From Ramlibacter sp. (GTDB taxonomy: Bacteria > Pseudomonadota > Gammaproteobacteria > Burkholderiales > Burkholderiaceae_C), in NCBI RefSeq assembly GCF_029866045.1, contig NZ_JARXAB010000048.1:1-57346 (forward strand): 57,346 bases of DNA. Reading direction: 5' to 3'. Positions 25,928-34,733 of the stretch are shown piece by piece. The position numbers and the translations under genes are program-made. The notes below the pieces were generated by a model. That model was not told where the DNA came from. It did no database searches and saw only the letters and a program-made list of their open reading frames with translations. The first letter of the stretch is position 1; each line of letters opens with the position of its first letter.

Positions 25928-27505
25928 TCAGGTCAGCGAGAGGCCGAAGCACTCGATGGCGTTGGAGGCGACCGGCGCGAACTGGAAGCCCTTCACATTG
26001 TCACGCAGCGCCAGCTTGCGCTTTTCCAGCACACCGAAGATGTCGGGCGCATCGGCGACGACCTTCTGCTGCATGTCACGATAGATCGCCACCCGTTTGG
26101 CGCTATCGGACTCGGCACGTCCACGCTCGATGAGCACGTCGACCTCGGGGTTGGCATACACCGCGTTTTGCCAGTTGCCATTGCGGGACGAGTGGTACGC
26201 GGCAAAGGCCACGTTGTCTGGGTCGCCATAGTTGGCGGTCTGGTAGACCGGGAAGAAGTCCGGGAAGGTCTCGGGCTTGGCGCAGGCGGCGACCATGTCG
26301 GGCCAGAGCATGGGCTTGATGTCCAGTTGGATATTCAGCTGCTTGAGGCTGTCGAGCAGCACCAGCCCAAAGCGACGCTGCTGCTCGAGGCCAGAGACAT
26401 AGGCCATGGTCAGCTTGATGCCGCCATTGGGCGACTTGGACTTGGCCAGGTGCTCCTTGGCCTTGGCCATGTCAGTGCGGTAGACGGCCAGTTGCGGGTT
26501 GTGACCCAGGATGCCGTTGGGAAGCGGGCCCACCATCAAGTCGGCGTAGCCAGCGGCGTCCAGGATGCCCTTGTAGTTGACGGCATACGACACCGCCTTG
26601 CGCAGGTCGAGGTCGGCCATGGGGCCGTGGCGGGTGTTCATCTTGATCGAGAAGGTGCGGTACTCCGGCTCGATGATGCGCACCACCCCTGGCTTGTCCT
26701 TGAGAGCGTCCATGTCCTCGCTGGTCAGATCGACCGCGATATGGACTTCGCCGCGTTGGATCAAGAGGCGCTGCGAGGCGGTCTCGCGCACGATGCGCCA
26801 GATCACGCCTGTGAGGTTGCCGCCGCCTTTTTGCCAACCGTCTACACGATCGAGTTCGTACAGATTACCGGCCTCTGCGCGGCGCACCTTGAAGCCACCC
26901 GAGGCAGCGGTCTGGGTACGCAGATAGGTCTGGCCATCGTCGCTGCCCAGGTTGGCCTCGACATCCGCCTTGGACACGACCCAGATCCATGGCAGCACGT
27001 GCATGAAGGCGGCAAACGGCTTGAGCAGGTTGAAGCGCACCGTGCCCGCATCGACGGCGGTCACGCTGTCCTGGCCGACCACGCCCTGGATCATCCAGGC
27101 GTTGCCCTTGTTCAGACGCAGCGCCCGCTTGAACGAATAGACCACGTCGTCGGCGGTCAGCGGCTTGCCGTTGTGGAAGCGGGCCGCCGGGTTCAGCTTG
27201 AAGGTGTAGGTCTTGCCGTCGCCGGAGACGGTCCAGGACTGGGCCAATTCAGGCACCGGCTTGGGCGGGCTGCCCTCCACCCGCACCAGGGCATCGTAGA
27301 CGTTGCGCAGCAGGAAGCTGGCCGAATAGCCGGTGGCGATATGCGGGTCAAAGTTGGGAATGTCTTGCGTGGCGGCGATCACCAGCACACGGCGTCCGCC
27401 CTGCTGGGCGAACGCGTCCAGGGGCAGGACCAAGCTGGCCAGGCCGGCGCCAGAGGCACCTAGCCACTGACGGCGGTTGACTTGGGGATTGTCGGAGTGA
27501 TGCAC
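25928..27505 (-). CDS. ABC transporter substrate-binding protein, peptide family (SBP_bac_5)
   Basis: A 525-residue periplasmic binding protein of the dipeptide/oligopeptide/nickel family. It starts at GTG 27505, preceded by a full AAGGAG at six bases; the longer open frame upstream lacks support. The N-terminus NRRQWLGASGAGLASLVLP is a twin-arginine-like signal. Recognisable segments are ALVRVEGSPPKPVPELAQSW, FKLNPAARFHNGKPLTADDV (the family signature) and DLDLRKAVSYAVNYKGI. The ligand is unknown, but the operon suggests a cyclic amide or small peptide. Confidence 0.92.
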   Translation of the reverse strand: MHHSDNPQVNRRQWLGASGAGLASLVLPLDAFAQQGGRRVLVIAATQDIPNFDPHIATGYSASFLLRNVYDALVRVEGSPPKPVPELAQSWTVSGDGKTYTFKLNPAARFHNGKPLTADDVVYSFKRALRLNKGNAWMIQGVVGQDSVTAVDAGTVRFNLLKPFAAFMHVLPWIWVVSKADVEANLGSDDGQTYLRTQTAASGGFKVRRAEAGNLYELDRVDGWQKGGGNLTGVIWRIVRETASQRLLIQRGEVHIAVDLTSEDMDALKDKPGVVRIIEPEYRTFSIKMNTRHGPMADLDLRKAVSYAVNYKGILDAAGYADLMVGPLPNGILGHNPQLAVYRTDMAKAKEHLAKSKSPNGGIKLTMAYVSGLEQQRRFGLVLLDSLKQLNIQLDIKPMLWPDMVAACAKPETFPDFFPVYQTANYGDPDNVAFAAYHSSRNGNWQNAVYANPEVDVLIERGRAESDSAKRVAIYRDMQQKVVADAPDIFGVLEKRKLALRDNVKGFQFAPVASNAIECFGLSLT

Positions 27506-27569
27506 GGTGATCTCCTTGTTAGCAGGGGTTGGAACGGTCAGAAAGCGCGGGGAGGGAAACAATTCATCT

Positions 27570-30500
27570 TCAGGTCGTGGCGAGGCTGGGATCGGCGGCG
27601 CGCCCGGCACCTGCCGTGGGCGCCGACTGGCCATAGTCGTGGCCTGTGGCATCCGGCGAGATGAGGCCCAGTCGCAGGTCGCGGGCCAGGGCATCGGGCG
27701 AACGTTCACGCGGCGACCCATAGCCAGAGCCACCGGCGAGCACCAGTTCGACCCATTGATCGGCGCGGCGAAGCTCGACCAACTGACCGCTGCCGACATT
27801 GAGGAGTTCGTTACCCTGGGGGTCGATGAGGCGGCCCAGGGCCTCGCCACCAGGTTGGCCACCGTACAGGCCATCGACCGGGTTGTTGACGCCCTCGGGA
27901 TAGACCGAGATCAAGGTGGGGAGTCCGTCGTCCTCGCGCTTGCGCAAACGTACGCGCTGGCCGAGGCCGCCGCGATGCCGGCCCGCACCACCGGAGTCGG
28001 TGACATAGGTCTTTTCGAGCACGACCACCGGGGCACGACTCTCGATCAGTTCGATCGAGGTGTTGGCGGCGGAGGTGGGCCACAGCAGTGTGGAGTGGCC
28101 GTCGCCACGCGCGGAGCCGCCTTGACCACCACCGCAGAACAGCATGTCCGAATAGAACCGGCCGTGCTCGTCCTGGCCATAGATGTTGGCCGCTACTGCG
28201 AGCCCGGTGAAGGATTGCACCTGCTGCGGTGCAGCCTGGGACAGCGCCCGGAAAATGTTGGGCGCCAGGTACCAGCCGGTACGGGTGCGCAGGTTGACGG
28301 AGGCTGGGTAGCTGCAATTGAGCACGGAACCTTCAGGCGCGCTCACCGTGAAGGGCCGGTAGCAGCCCGCGTTGCCACGCACCGAAGGGGTGAGCATGCA
28401 CTTGAGCGGGTAAGTTGCGTGCGCCGCCGTGTAGTTCAGGGTGCAGTTCAGCCCCCCTTGCGCCAGTTGCGCAGGCGCGCCGGCAAAGTCCACATCGATC
28501 GAATCGCCAGCGATGGTCAACTTGACCGGATAGGCCAGCACCTCCCCGAGCGGGTTGTTGGTGATGACGCTGCGGTACTCGCCATCGGGCAGGGCGCGGA
28601 TGGCGTCACGCATAGCCTTTTCGGACAGGCCCTGCACCACTTCGGCGAGCGCGCCCAGGTCGCGCATGCCGTAATCGTCCATGAAGGAGAGCACACGCTC
28701 GGCCCCCATGGCGTTGGCGGTCACGAAAGACTGCAAATCGCCCAACACCTGGTCGCCATTGCGCACGTTCAGGTGAATCAGCCGGTGAAGGGTCTCGTTG
28801 GGCCGACCCGCCTCGTACAGCTTCATTGGCGGGATCTGCAGGCCCTCCTCGTAAATCTCTCGGGCTTTGAGCGAGTCCTTGGTACCGCCGATGTCAGAAA
28901 CATGACCCACCGTGCCAACGAGACCGACCAGCCGGCCCTCGCGGAATACAGGGGTCACGACCGCGATATCGAACAGATGCCCCGCGCACAGCCAAGGGTC
29001 GTTGGTAATCAGCACATCGCCTGGCTGGAGCGTGTCGGCCGGGTAGGCGGCCAGCAGGGCCTTGACTGCACGCGGCAGGGTCAGATTGAAAACCGGCATC
29101 GCACGCGGCGAATGGGCCAGCGTCTCGCCGTCGCGATCGAGCAATTCGCAGGCGAAATCCTGCGCCTCTGAGATCACCAATGAGAAGGCGGTCCGGCAGA
29201 CGGTGAGCCACATCTCGTCAACCACATTGACCAGACGGCTCCACATGATCTCCAGGCCAATCGGGTCCGCCTGGATGCGTGCCACCGCCTCGGCACGCGA
29301 CATGCCCTCGCGCACCACCGCCTCCATCGCACGCGTGGCAGCGACCGTGATACGCAGATTGAGGTTGTCGTCCACCTCGACGAGGTCGTCCGGTGCGACC
29401 ACGGTGGTCGATTCGCGCTCCTCGATGATGGCCGGGCCGTCGATCCGATCGCCCGGCCGCAGTGCGTAGCGGTCCACCACCTGGGTGAGCATCGCGCCTT
29501 GCTCAAACACCGCCATGCGCTGGCCCTTGACCCGTGGCGAATCGTCCGCGCCACCCGCGGCGCCTTGCAGGCTCAGGCGGGGCGTGGGGCCGGCGCATCG
29601 CACGCGAAAATTCACCGCCTCGATGCGCGCGTCCTCGAGTACCGAGGTGTAGCGGGTGGCATAGGCAGCCTCGAAGGCCTGGCGGATCCCCGCCAGGCTC
29701 TGGGTACCGATCAGGCCATCAGGCAGTGTGACCGCGATGTCGTGCATCTGCCCTACCAGGCGCATGTCAGCGTGTCGTTCGACCTCTATGGCAGACGGAT
29801 CAACGCCCGCCGCCTGCAATCGCTCACGGCCCTGGGTCTCCAAGGCCGTGAGCACCTGATTGACCGCTTCGGCATCGAATCCGGGTTCAAACGCCACGCG
29901 CAGCGAACGCACCCCGTCGAAGGACAGGGGCGCAGCCAGGAATCCCAGTGCCGAGGCGGCGCCGGACGCTGGAGGAATGATGACCTCACGCACGCCCATG
30001 GCGCGCGCCACATCGACCGCATGGGCGGGTCCGGCGCCACCGAAGCCGACCATGGCATAGGCCCGCGGGTCCTTGCCCTTTTCGATCAGGTGCACCCGTG
30101 CGGCAGCGGCCATGCTCTCGACCACCACCTTATGGATGCCCAGCGCCGCCTGCGGCACGGTCAAGCCCAGCGGCTTGGCGACGCGCTCGACCGCGCGCTC
30201 GGCGGCGGCCAGGTCGAGCTTCATGCGGCCGCCAAGGAAGAAGCCGGGGTCGTAGTAACCGAGCACCAGGTTGGCGTCCGTCACGGTGGGTTCGGTGCCG
30301 CCCAGGCCATAACAGGCCGGGCCAGGGTCGGAGCTGGCCGAATGCGGCCCCACCTTGAGCAGACCGACCTCGTCGATGGCGGCGATGGAGCCGCCACCGG
30401 CGCCGATCTCGATCATTTCGATCACCGCCGACTTGATCGGCAGGCCCGAGCCGCGGGTAAAGCGGCTCACGCGGGCCGCCTCCATCATCGGCGCGATCTC

Positions 30501-31433
30501 CGCGCGGCCGTCTTCAATGAGGCAGGCCTTGGCGGTCGTGCCGCCCATGTCGAAAGAGATCACGTCCTGCTTGCCCGCCAGAGAGCCAAAGAGCGCAGTG
30601 GCCAGACCGCCGCCGGCCGGGCCGCTCTCGAGCAGGCGGATGGGGAAGAGGCTGGCGGTCTCGACCGACACCAGGCCACCGGCCGAATGCATCATGCGCA
30701 GGTCGCCGGCGAAGCCCAGCTCCGAAAGAGACTGCTGCAAGCGACCCAGGTAACCAGCCATCAGCGGCTGCACATAGGCATTGGCGCAGGTGGTCACGGT
30801 GCGGGCGTACTCACCCATCTCCGCCACCACGTCCGAGGACAGCGATACCGACACGCCGGGATGGTGCGCGCGGATCCAGTTACCCACGGCCTGCTCGTGT
30901 GCCGGATTGGCATAGCTGTGAAGCAGGGACACCGCAATCGCGCGGCAGCCCGCGGCCACCAGGGCATCGACCGCTTCGCGCACGCTGACCAGGTCCAGCG
31001 GCGCGACGACACGGCCCAAGGCGTCGATGCGCTCGCCCACCTCACGGCGGAGATCGCGCTCGACCATCGGCGCCGGAAAGCGCACGAAGAGGTCGTAGAT
31101 GTCGTAACGCTGCTCAGCGCCCATCTCGAGGATGTCGCGAAAGCCCCGCGTGGTCAGCAAACCCAGCGGCGCGCCCTTGCGCTCGATCACCGCGTTGGTC
31201 ACCAGCGTGGTGCCGTGGATGATCTCGTGCACCTCGGCCAGGGTGATGCCTCGCATCGCCACCAGCTCCTGCAGGCCCTGCAGCGCCGCCTCTGACGGAT
31301 CTTTGGGTGTGGTCAAGCGCTTGTGCAGCGTGACACGGCCTTCTTCGTTGTCGTAGAGGATGAAATCAGTGAACGTGCCGCCAATGTCAAAGCCAATGCG
31401 CCAGCGTGAGTTGAGCACGGGGCTGCGATTCAT
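27570..31433 (-). CDS. Fused hydantoinase A / hydantoinase B protein (5-oxoprolinase-like)
   Basis: A 1287-residue protein joining a HyuA-type ATPase half (about 10-690; FDIGGTFTDFILYD at 15-28, FDMGGTTAK, GFGGAGPAHAVDVARAMG) to a HyuB half (about 715-1270; DPIGLEIMWSRLVNVVDEM, ITNDPWLCAGHLFDIAVV, YTDSGGAGRHRGG-type end). ATP-dependent members open 5-oxoproline, N-methylhydantoin or related rings; acetone and acetophenone carboxylases are also relatives. In bacteria the two halves are often separate genes, though fused 5-oxoprolinases exist. It overlaps the iclR stop by four bases and precedes the binding-protein gene by 64 bases. Confidence 0.9.
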   Translation of the reverse strand: MNRSPVLNSRWRIGFDIGGTFTDFILYDNEEGRVTLHKRLTTPKDPSEAALQGLQELVAMRGITLAEVHEIIHGTTLVTNAVIERKGAPLGLLTTRGFRDILEMGAEQRYDIYDLFVRFPAPMVERDLRREVGERIDALGRVVAPLDLVSVREAVDALVAAGCRAIAVSLLHSYANPAHEQAVGNWIRAHHPGVSVSLSSDVVAEMGEYARTVTTCANAYVQPLMAGYLGRLQQSLSELGFAGDLRMMHSAGGLVSVETASLFPIRLLESGPAGGGLATALFGSLAGKQDVISFDMGGTTAKACLIEDGRAEIAPMMEAARVSRFTRGSGLPIKSAVIEMIEIGAGGGSIAAIDEVGLLKVGPHSASSDPGPACYGLGGTEPTVTDANLVLGYYDPGFFLGGRMKLDLAAAERAVERVAKPLGLTVPQAALGIHKVVVESMAAAARVHLIEKGKDPRAYAMVGFGGAGPAHAVDVARAMGVREVIIPPASGAASALGFLAAPLSFDGVRSLRVAFEPGFDAEAVNQVLTALETQGRERLQAAGVDPSAIEVERHADMRLVGQMHDIAVTLPDGLIGTQSLAGIRQAFEAAYATRYTSVLEDARIEAVNFRVRCAGPTPRLSLQGAAGGADDSPRVKGQRMAVFEQGAMLTQVVDRYALRPGDRIDGPAIIEERESTTVVAPDDLVEVDDNLNLRITVAATRAMEAVVREGMSRAEAVARIQADPIGLEIMWSRLVNVVDEMWLTVCRTAFSLVISEAQDFACELLDRDGETLAHSPRAMPVFNLTLPRAVKALLAAYPADTLQPGDVLITNDPWLCAGHLFDIAVVTPVFREGRLVGLVGTVGHVSDIGGTKDSLKAREIYEEGLQIPPMKLYEAGRPNETLHRLIHLNVRNGDQVLGDLQSFVTANAMGAERVLSFMDDYGMRDLGALAEVVQGLSEKAMRDAIRALPDGEYRSVITNNPLGEVLAYPVKLTIAGDSIDVDFAGAPAQLAQGGLNCTLNYTAAHATYPLKCMLTPSVRGNAGCYRPFTVSAPEGSVLNCSYPASVNLRTRTGWYLAPNIFRALSQAAPQQVQSFTGLAVAANIYGQDEHGRFYSDMLFCGGGQGGSARGDGHSTLLWPTSAANTSIELIESRAPVVVLEKTYVTDSGGAGRHRGGLGQRVRLRKREDDGLPTLISVYPEGVNNPVDGLYGGQPGGEALGRLIDPQGNELLNVGSGQLVELRRADQWVELVLAGGSGYGSPRERSPDALARDLRLGLISPDATGHDYGQSAPTAGAGRAADPSLATT

Positions 31434-32167
31434 GGATGACTCCTGATGAGATTTCTGCGCTCCTGCAGGAGCAATTCGATGGCCCGCTTGCGATCGGCCG
31501 GACCGAGGGCCAGCAGCGGGTAGGTGAGGCACAGGCACAGGCGCTCACCGGTTTGCGGGTCGGCCACCGCCACGGCAACGGCACCGGCGCCTGGGAGGGC
31601 CTCATGCTGAGACTCGGCAAACCCTTGCTCGCGGATCTGCCTCAGCCGCGCGAGCAGCTCGTCAAAGTCACGTGGCGACTGCGGGGCCGCGAGAGAGACG
31701 CGCCCACCCAGCAGTTGGCGCACCTCGCCATCGCCCATGGTGGCCAGCAGGGCCCGTCCGGTGGCGCAAGCGTCGACCGGCAAGCGCCCGCCGAGCGGCA
31801 CGCCCACCTGCTGGGTGTTGCCACCCACATGGTGAGCCAAGCCAACCATATGCGTACCTACCAGCACCGAGACATAGCCGGAGTACCCCATTTGGTCACT
31901 GACCCGGCGCGCCGCAGCGCTGGCGCGTGCTTGGAAGGTCTGGGTCTGCGTGGCCATCTGCCCGAGGTCTTGCAACCATTCCCCCAGGCGGTAGCCGCGG
32001 CCACGCCCGGCGGCGTCGAGCATGCCGGCCTCATGCATGGCCCGCAGCAAGCGGGATACGTTGCTCTTGGGCAGACCCAACCAGGTGGCGACCTCGGTCA
32101 CCGTGAGCTCAGGCCGGCTCGGCGTGAAGCAACGAAGCACATGCACTGAGTTTTTCAGTGTCGACAT
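31430..32167 (-). CDS. IclR-family transcriptional regulator
   Basis: A 245-residue regulator. The N-terminal winged helix-turn-helix covers about 5-65 (LTVTEVATWLGLPKSNVSRLL) and the C-terminal effector-binding domain contains LPVDACATGRALLATM, where the Cys-Ala-Thr-Gly-Arg-Ala motif is typical of IclR ligand pockets. It is the first gene of the hyuAB-ABC-M81 operon and overlaps hyuAB by four bases. It probably senses a substrate or product of that pathway and controls its own transcription. A palindromic site lies just upstream. Confidence 0.93.
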   Translation of the reverse strand: MSTLKNSVHVLRCFTPSRPELTVTEVATWLGLPKSNVSRLLRAMHEAGMLDAAGRGRGYRLGEWLQDLGQMATQTQTFQARASAAARRVSDQMGYSGYVSVLVGTHMVGLAHHVGGNTQQVGVPLGGRLPVDACATGRALLATMGDGEVRQLLGGRVSLAAPQSPRDFDELLARLRQIREQGFAESQHEALPGAGAVAVAVADPQTGERLCLCLTYPLLALGPADRKRAIELLLQERRNLIRSHP

Positions 32168-32198
32168 GCCTAGATCCAGCCGGCTTTGTGCCGTAAAG

Positions 32199-32213
32199 TG
32201 GAACGATCGTCCC
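32199..32213. promoter_or_regulatory. Candidate IclR operator upstream of iclR
   Basis: GGAACGATCGTCC, centred on a perfect 8-base palindrome ACGATCGT, lies about 35 bases upstream of the iclR start. IclR-family operators are commonly short palindromes of this size with GGA/TCC-like ends. Autoregulation of the whole operon from this point is inference. Confidence 0.4.
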
Positions 32214-32293
32214 TCATAGAGGCATCATAGGCCGACTCATCGGCACCAAGCAAGCAAACGGGGGGTGGAGAAATCCCCTAGGACAGAAGGCCA

Positions 32294-32310
32294 CATCGCC
32301 GTCGGCGATG
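32294..32310. terminator. Hairpin after the large unknown ORF
   Basis: CATCGCCG-T-CGGCGATG is a perfect 8-bp inverted repeat, 36 bases past the end of the leftward ORF at 32346 and before iclR. It lacks a T-tract, so it may only stabilise a 3' end. Confidence 0.3.
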
Positions 32311-32345
32311 GCTCAGGCCCCTGGCCGGCCTCCGGCGAGGCCGAA

Positions 32346-34733
32346 TCAATTGCCGATGCCCTTGCCGGTGTCTTCCGGCACCACGCGCGCGGCGGTCGAT
32401 GCGGCGGAGGCGAGGGCAGTAGGGGCATTGGGAGCAAGGGCCTGGGACTCCGTGGCCAAAGCTCTGGCCGGGCTCACGCTTGCGGCCATCACGCTTGCCG
32501 GGATCACGCTGGCCGGCCCCTGTGCAATCGTCCCCACTCCCTGGCGCCCGCCACCTTGGGCCAGCGAGCGTGACAGCGTGTCTCGCTTGGCGGACTCCCA
32601 GGCATCAGAGACCGCGCGGGCGAATGACAACTCACGTTGTTTGGGAAGGGTGTGAAGCACCAGAAGGTTCGCCTGTTCGGGCTGCAGGCCCGCATTCTTC
32701 AAGGCCGGAGCGGTGATCGGCACCTGCTCCAGAGCGTGCAGCATGGACCCGATCTGCCGGTCCGAGTTTTCCGCGTGTGGCTCGTTAAGCGCCAGTGCGT
32801 CGATCAAGCGATGGTTGTAGAAATGCATAGACGCTGCTGCGACATGCCGCAGGACATAGGGCATGGGGCTCTGCTCGTGCAGGGCACGGGGGCTGATGAG
32901 GACAGTGCGGGTGAACGGGTTGTAGCTGGCTTGCTGGCGATTCAGGCTGTCCATGCGAAGCTCAAAGGACGGGAGACCCTGGTACGCACTTGCGCGGCCC
33001 TGCGAGGCCTGGCTGAAGATGGCGCGGACGGCCGCAACAACGCTCTGGAAATTCGGGACGACCTGCTTTCGGGCCTGCGCCTGCACCTTCACAGCAGCAA
33101 GTACCCGCGCCTGCAGTTCCTGCTCCTGGGCCGTGTAGCACTCACCAGCTGCCAGGGCTCGCGCCAGCTCCGCATGAAACCGGTAACGGGGCGCCCAGCC
33201 AGCACCGCGCGGATCCATGCTCTGCAAACTATCCGCCGAACATCGGAGCAGTGAGGCCCGCACCGACAGGGGCCAACGCAGAAGTTCGTTCCGGAATCGG
33301 TTGGACAGAGGTTGTCCCGAGGCACGGGTGACGCGCTCGTGCAGTCCCTGGAGTGCGGGAAGCAAATCGCGGTGCCAGCGAGCCCGAATTGCCGCTTGTT
33401 CTCTCGCTTGTGTGTTCGCTTGCGCCGACGCTTGCCGACCCGACGCGTCGGGCACGCCCCTGTAGAGGGCTTCGTCAGCGAGGCGTCTTCCCCAATCACA
33501 CATGCCCGTGAGCTGTGTGGGCCGCTCGGGCGAGGAGAGGCCAAGCAGGCGCCCCTTCGTATCGGCGAGTCGGGCGCGTTCGGTTTCGTTCCATTCACTG
33601 CCCCGCTGGTGCGCAGGTCGATCGCCCGCCGACGGCGCTGCACCCAGGGAGCCATACATGGGGATCGAACTGAGCTGATCTGCCAACGAGGGTGCCTCTG
33701 TGGAGGCCAGAGGCAGGGGTGCTCCACGGGTCGCAAGGGCCGACGCGACGAGCGGCGGATGAATCTCCGCAGTGGGCGGTGCCGCAGCGCCAGTCCCGGC
33801 GCCAGAGAATTCGGGGGCCAGGCTTCTGTTGACACTGCTAGGAGGGTCTGGCTCACCAGCGGCCGAGCGCGGCTCGGATGTAGGCACCCGACCAGAGTCC
33901 GACGGGGGTCGACTCGCTTTGTGGCCATCACCGGAGCCCCTGCGCGATCCCACAGCATCGGGAGCCGGATCGGCTTTACGGTCAACGCGGGGCGGCGGCG
34001 ATGCCTCTGAAGACGCCGCAGCGGCCGCGTCTGGTAGCGGAGCCAGCGAGCGCCGGCGTTGGGTGATCGCGCCGCTCGCAGTCTCCAGCTCGAGGCGCCA
34101 CGCGGCCTCGTCCTTGGGCGGATCATCCCGCCAGGAGGCATCCAGGCAGGCCTTGACGATCCTCTGGTTTGAGCTGATCAGGCAGGTGTTGATCCGGTTG
34201 TAGAGCGTCTGGGTGCCGCTGCAATTCCATGTTGCGGGGGTGAACGCGAGCGTCGACAACCCAGCCGCCTGGGGAGCATCCATGCCGCCCGTGATCAGGT
34301 CTTGCTGGAACTTCACAAATGCCGCGAGCAGCCGCAATTGATGCACTCGAACCGCGCCCGCATCGGTGAGGTTGTTGAACGGGACGGCGGCCTGATCCCG
34401 GATTACCCCGGGGGGCAACGCCCTTGCGAAACGATCGGCGATGCGGGTCCTCGCAGCGGAGGCTTGCTTGTTTCGCAAGAAGGCCGGCGATAGGGGAGAG
34501 CGGGGGGGGGTGCCGGCGGCACTCACGCCCGTGCCATCGAACAGCACCAGATTGTTTGCATCCGAGCACTGCACCGCCGCGCCCAATTCGATGAAACTTT
34601 TTGAATCGGCGGCGGCGGTCTGGGGGGGCGATGCCGCCCCGCGTGAAGGTGAGCGCGGGGACAGTGAGCGGAACATTGACGAGAGCATGGGCGGTAACGA
34701 TCGGCTGTGAGGAGGGAGTGGGGTGGCCGCCAT
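32346..34733 (-). CDS. Large protein of unknown function with disordered N-terminal half
   Basis: I do not recognise this 795-residue product. The N-terminal 45 residues and about 215-370 are rich in Pro, Ser, Ala and Arg and look disordered. Two more ordered stretches lie at about 45-215 and 380-720. Near 590-650 the segment YNPFTRTVLISPRALHEQ, then RHVAAASMHFYNHRLIDAL, recalls zinc-metallopeptidase domains, but no HEXXH is present. The C-terminus has a period-5 repeat (GPASV IPASV MAASV). No signal peptide or membrane helix is clear. The start is uncertain (Met at 34733, 34688 or 34676; none has a good Shine-Dalgarno). Poly-G tracts interrupt the 5' part. Confidence 0.6.
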   Translation of the reverse strand: MAATPLPPHSRSLPPMLSSMFRSLSPRSPSRGAASPPQTAAADSKSFIELGAAVQCSDANNLVLFDGTGVSAAGTPPRSPLSPAFLRNKQASAARTRIADRFARALPPGVIRDQAAVPFNNLTDAGAVRVHQLRLLAAFVKFQQDLITGGMDAPQAAGLSTLAFTPATWNCSGTQTLYNRINTCLISSNQRIVKACLDASWRDDPPKDEAAWRLELETASGAITQRRRSLAPLPDAAAAASSEASPPPRVDRKADPAPDAVGSRRGSGDGHKASRPPSDSGRVPTSEPRSAAGEPDPPSSVNRSLAPEFSGAGTGAAAPPTAEIHPPLVASALATRGAPLPLASTEAPSLADQLSSIPMYGSLGAAPSAGDRPAHQRGSEWNETERARLADTKGRLLGLSSPERPTQLTGMCDWGRRLADEALYRGVPDASGRQASAQANTQAREQAAIRARWHRDLLPALQGLHERVTRASGQPLSNRFRNELLRWPLSVRASLLRCSADSLQSMDPRGAGWAPRYRFHAELARALAAGECYTAQEQELQARVLAAVKVQAQARKQVVPNFQSVVAAVRAIFSQASQGRASAYQGLPSFELRMDSLNRQQASYNPFTRTVLISPRALHEQSPMPYVLRHVAAASMHFYNHRLIDALALNEPHAENSDRQIGSMLHALEQVPITAPALKNAGLQPEQANLLVLHTLPKQRELSFARAVSDAWESAKRDTLSRSLAQGGGRQGVGTIAQGPASVIPASVMAASVSPARALATESQALAPNAPTALASAASTAARVVPEDTGKGIGN
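34502..34510. repeat. G9 homopolymer tract inside the unknown ORF
   Basis: A run of nine G on the plus strand (C on the coding strand) near codon 75 of the unknown ORF. A second run of seven G lies at 34622-34628 near codon 37. Tracts of this length are prone to slippage, so they could switch the reading frame or be a site of sequencing error. Confidence 0.7.

Noticed and set aside
29499..31295. A 598-codon plus-strand frame opposite the hydantoinase fusion
   Set aside because: Antisense shadow of HyuA with no recognisable domain.
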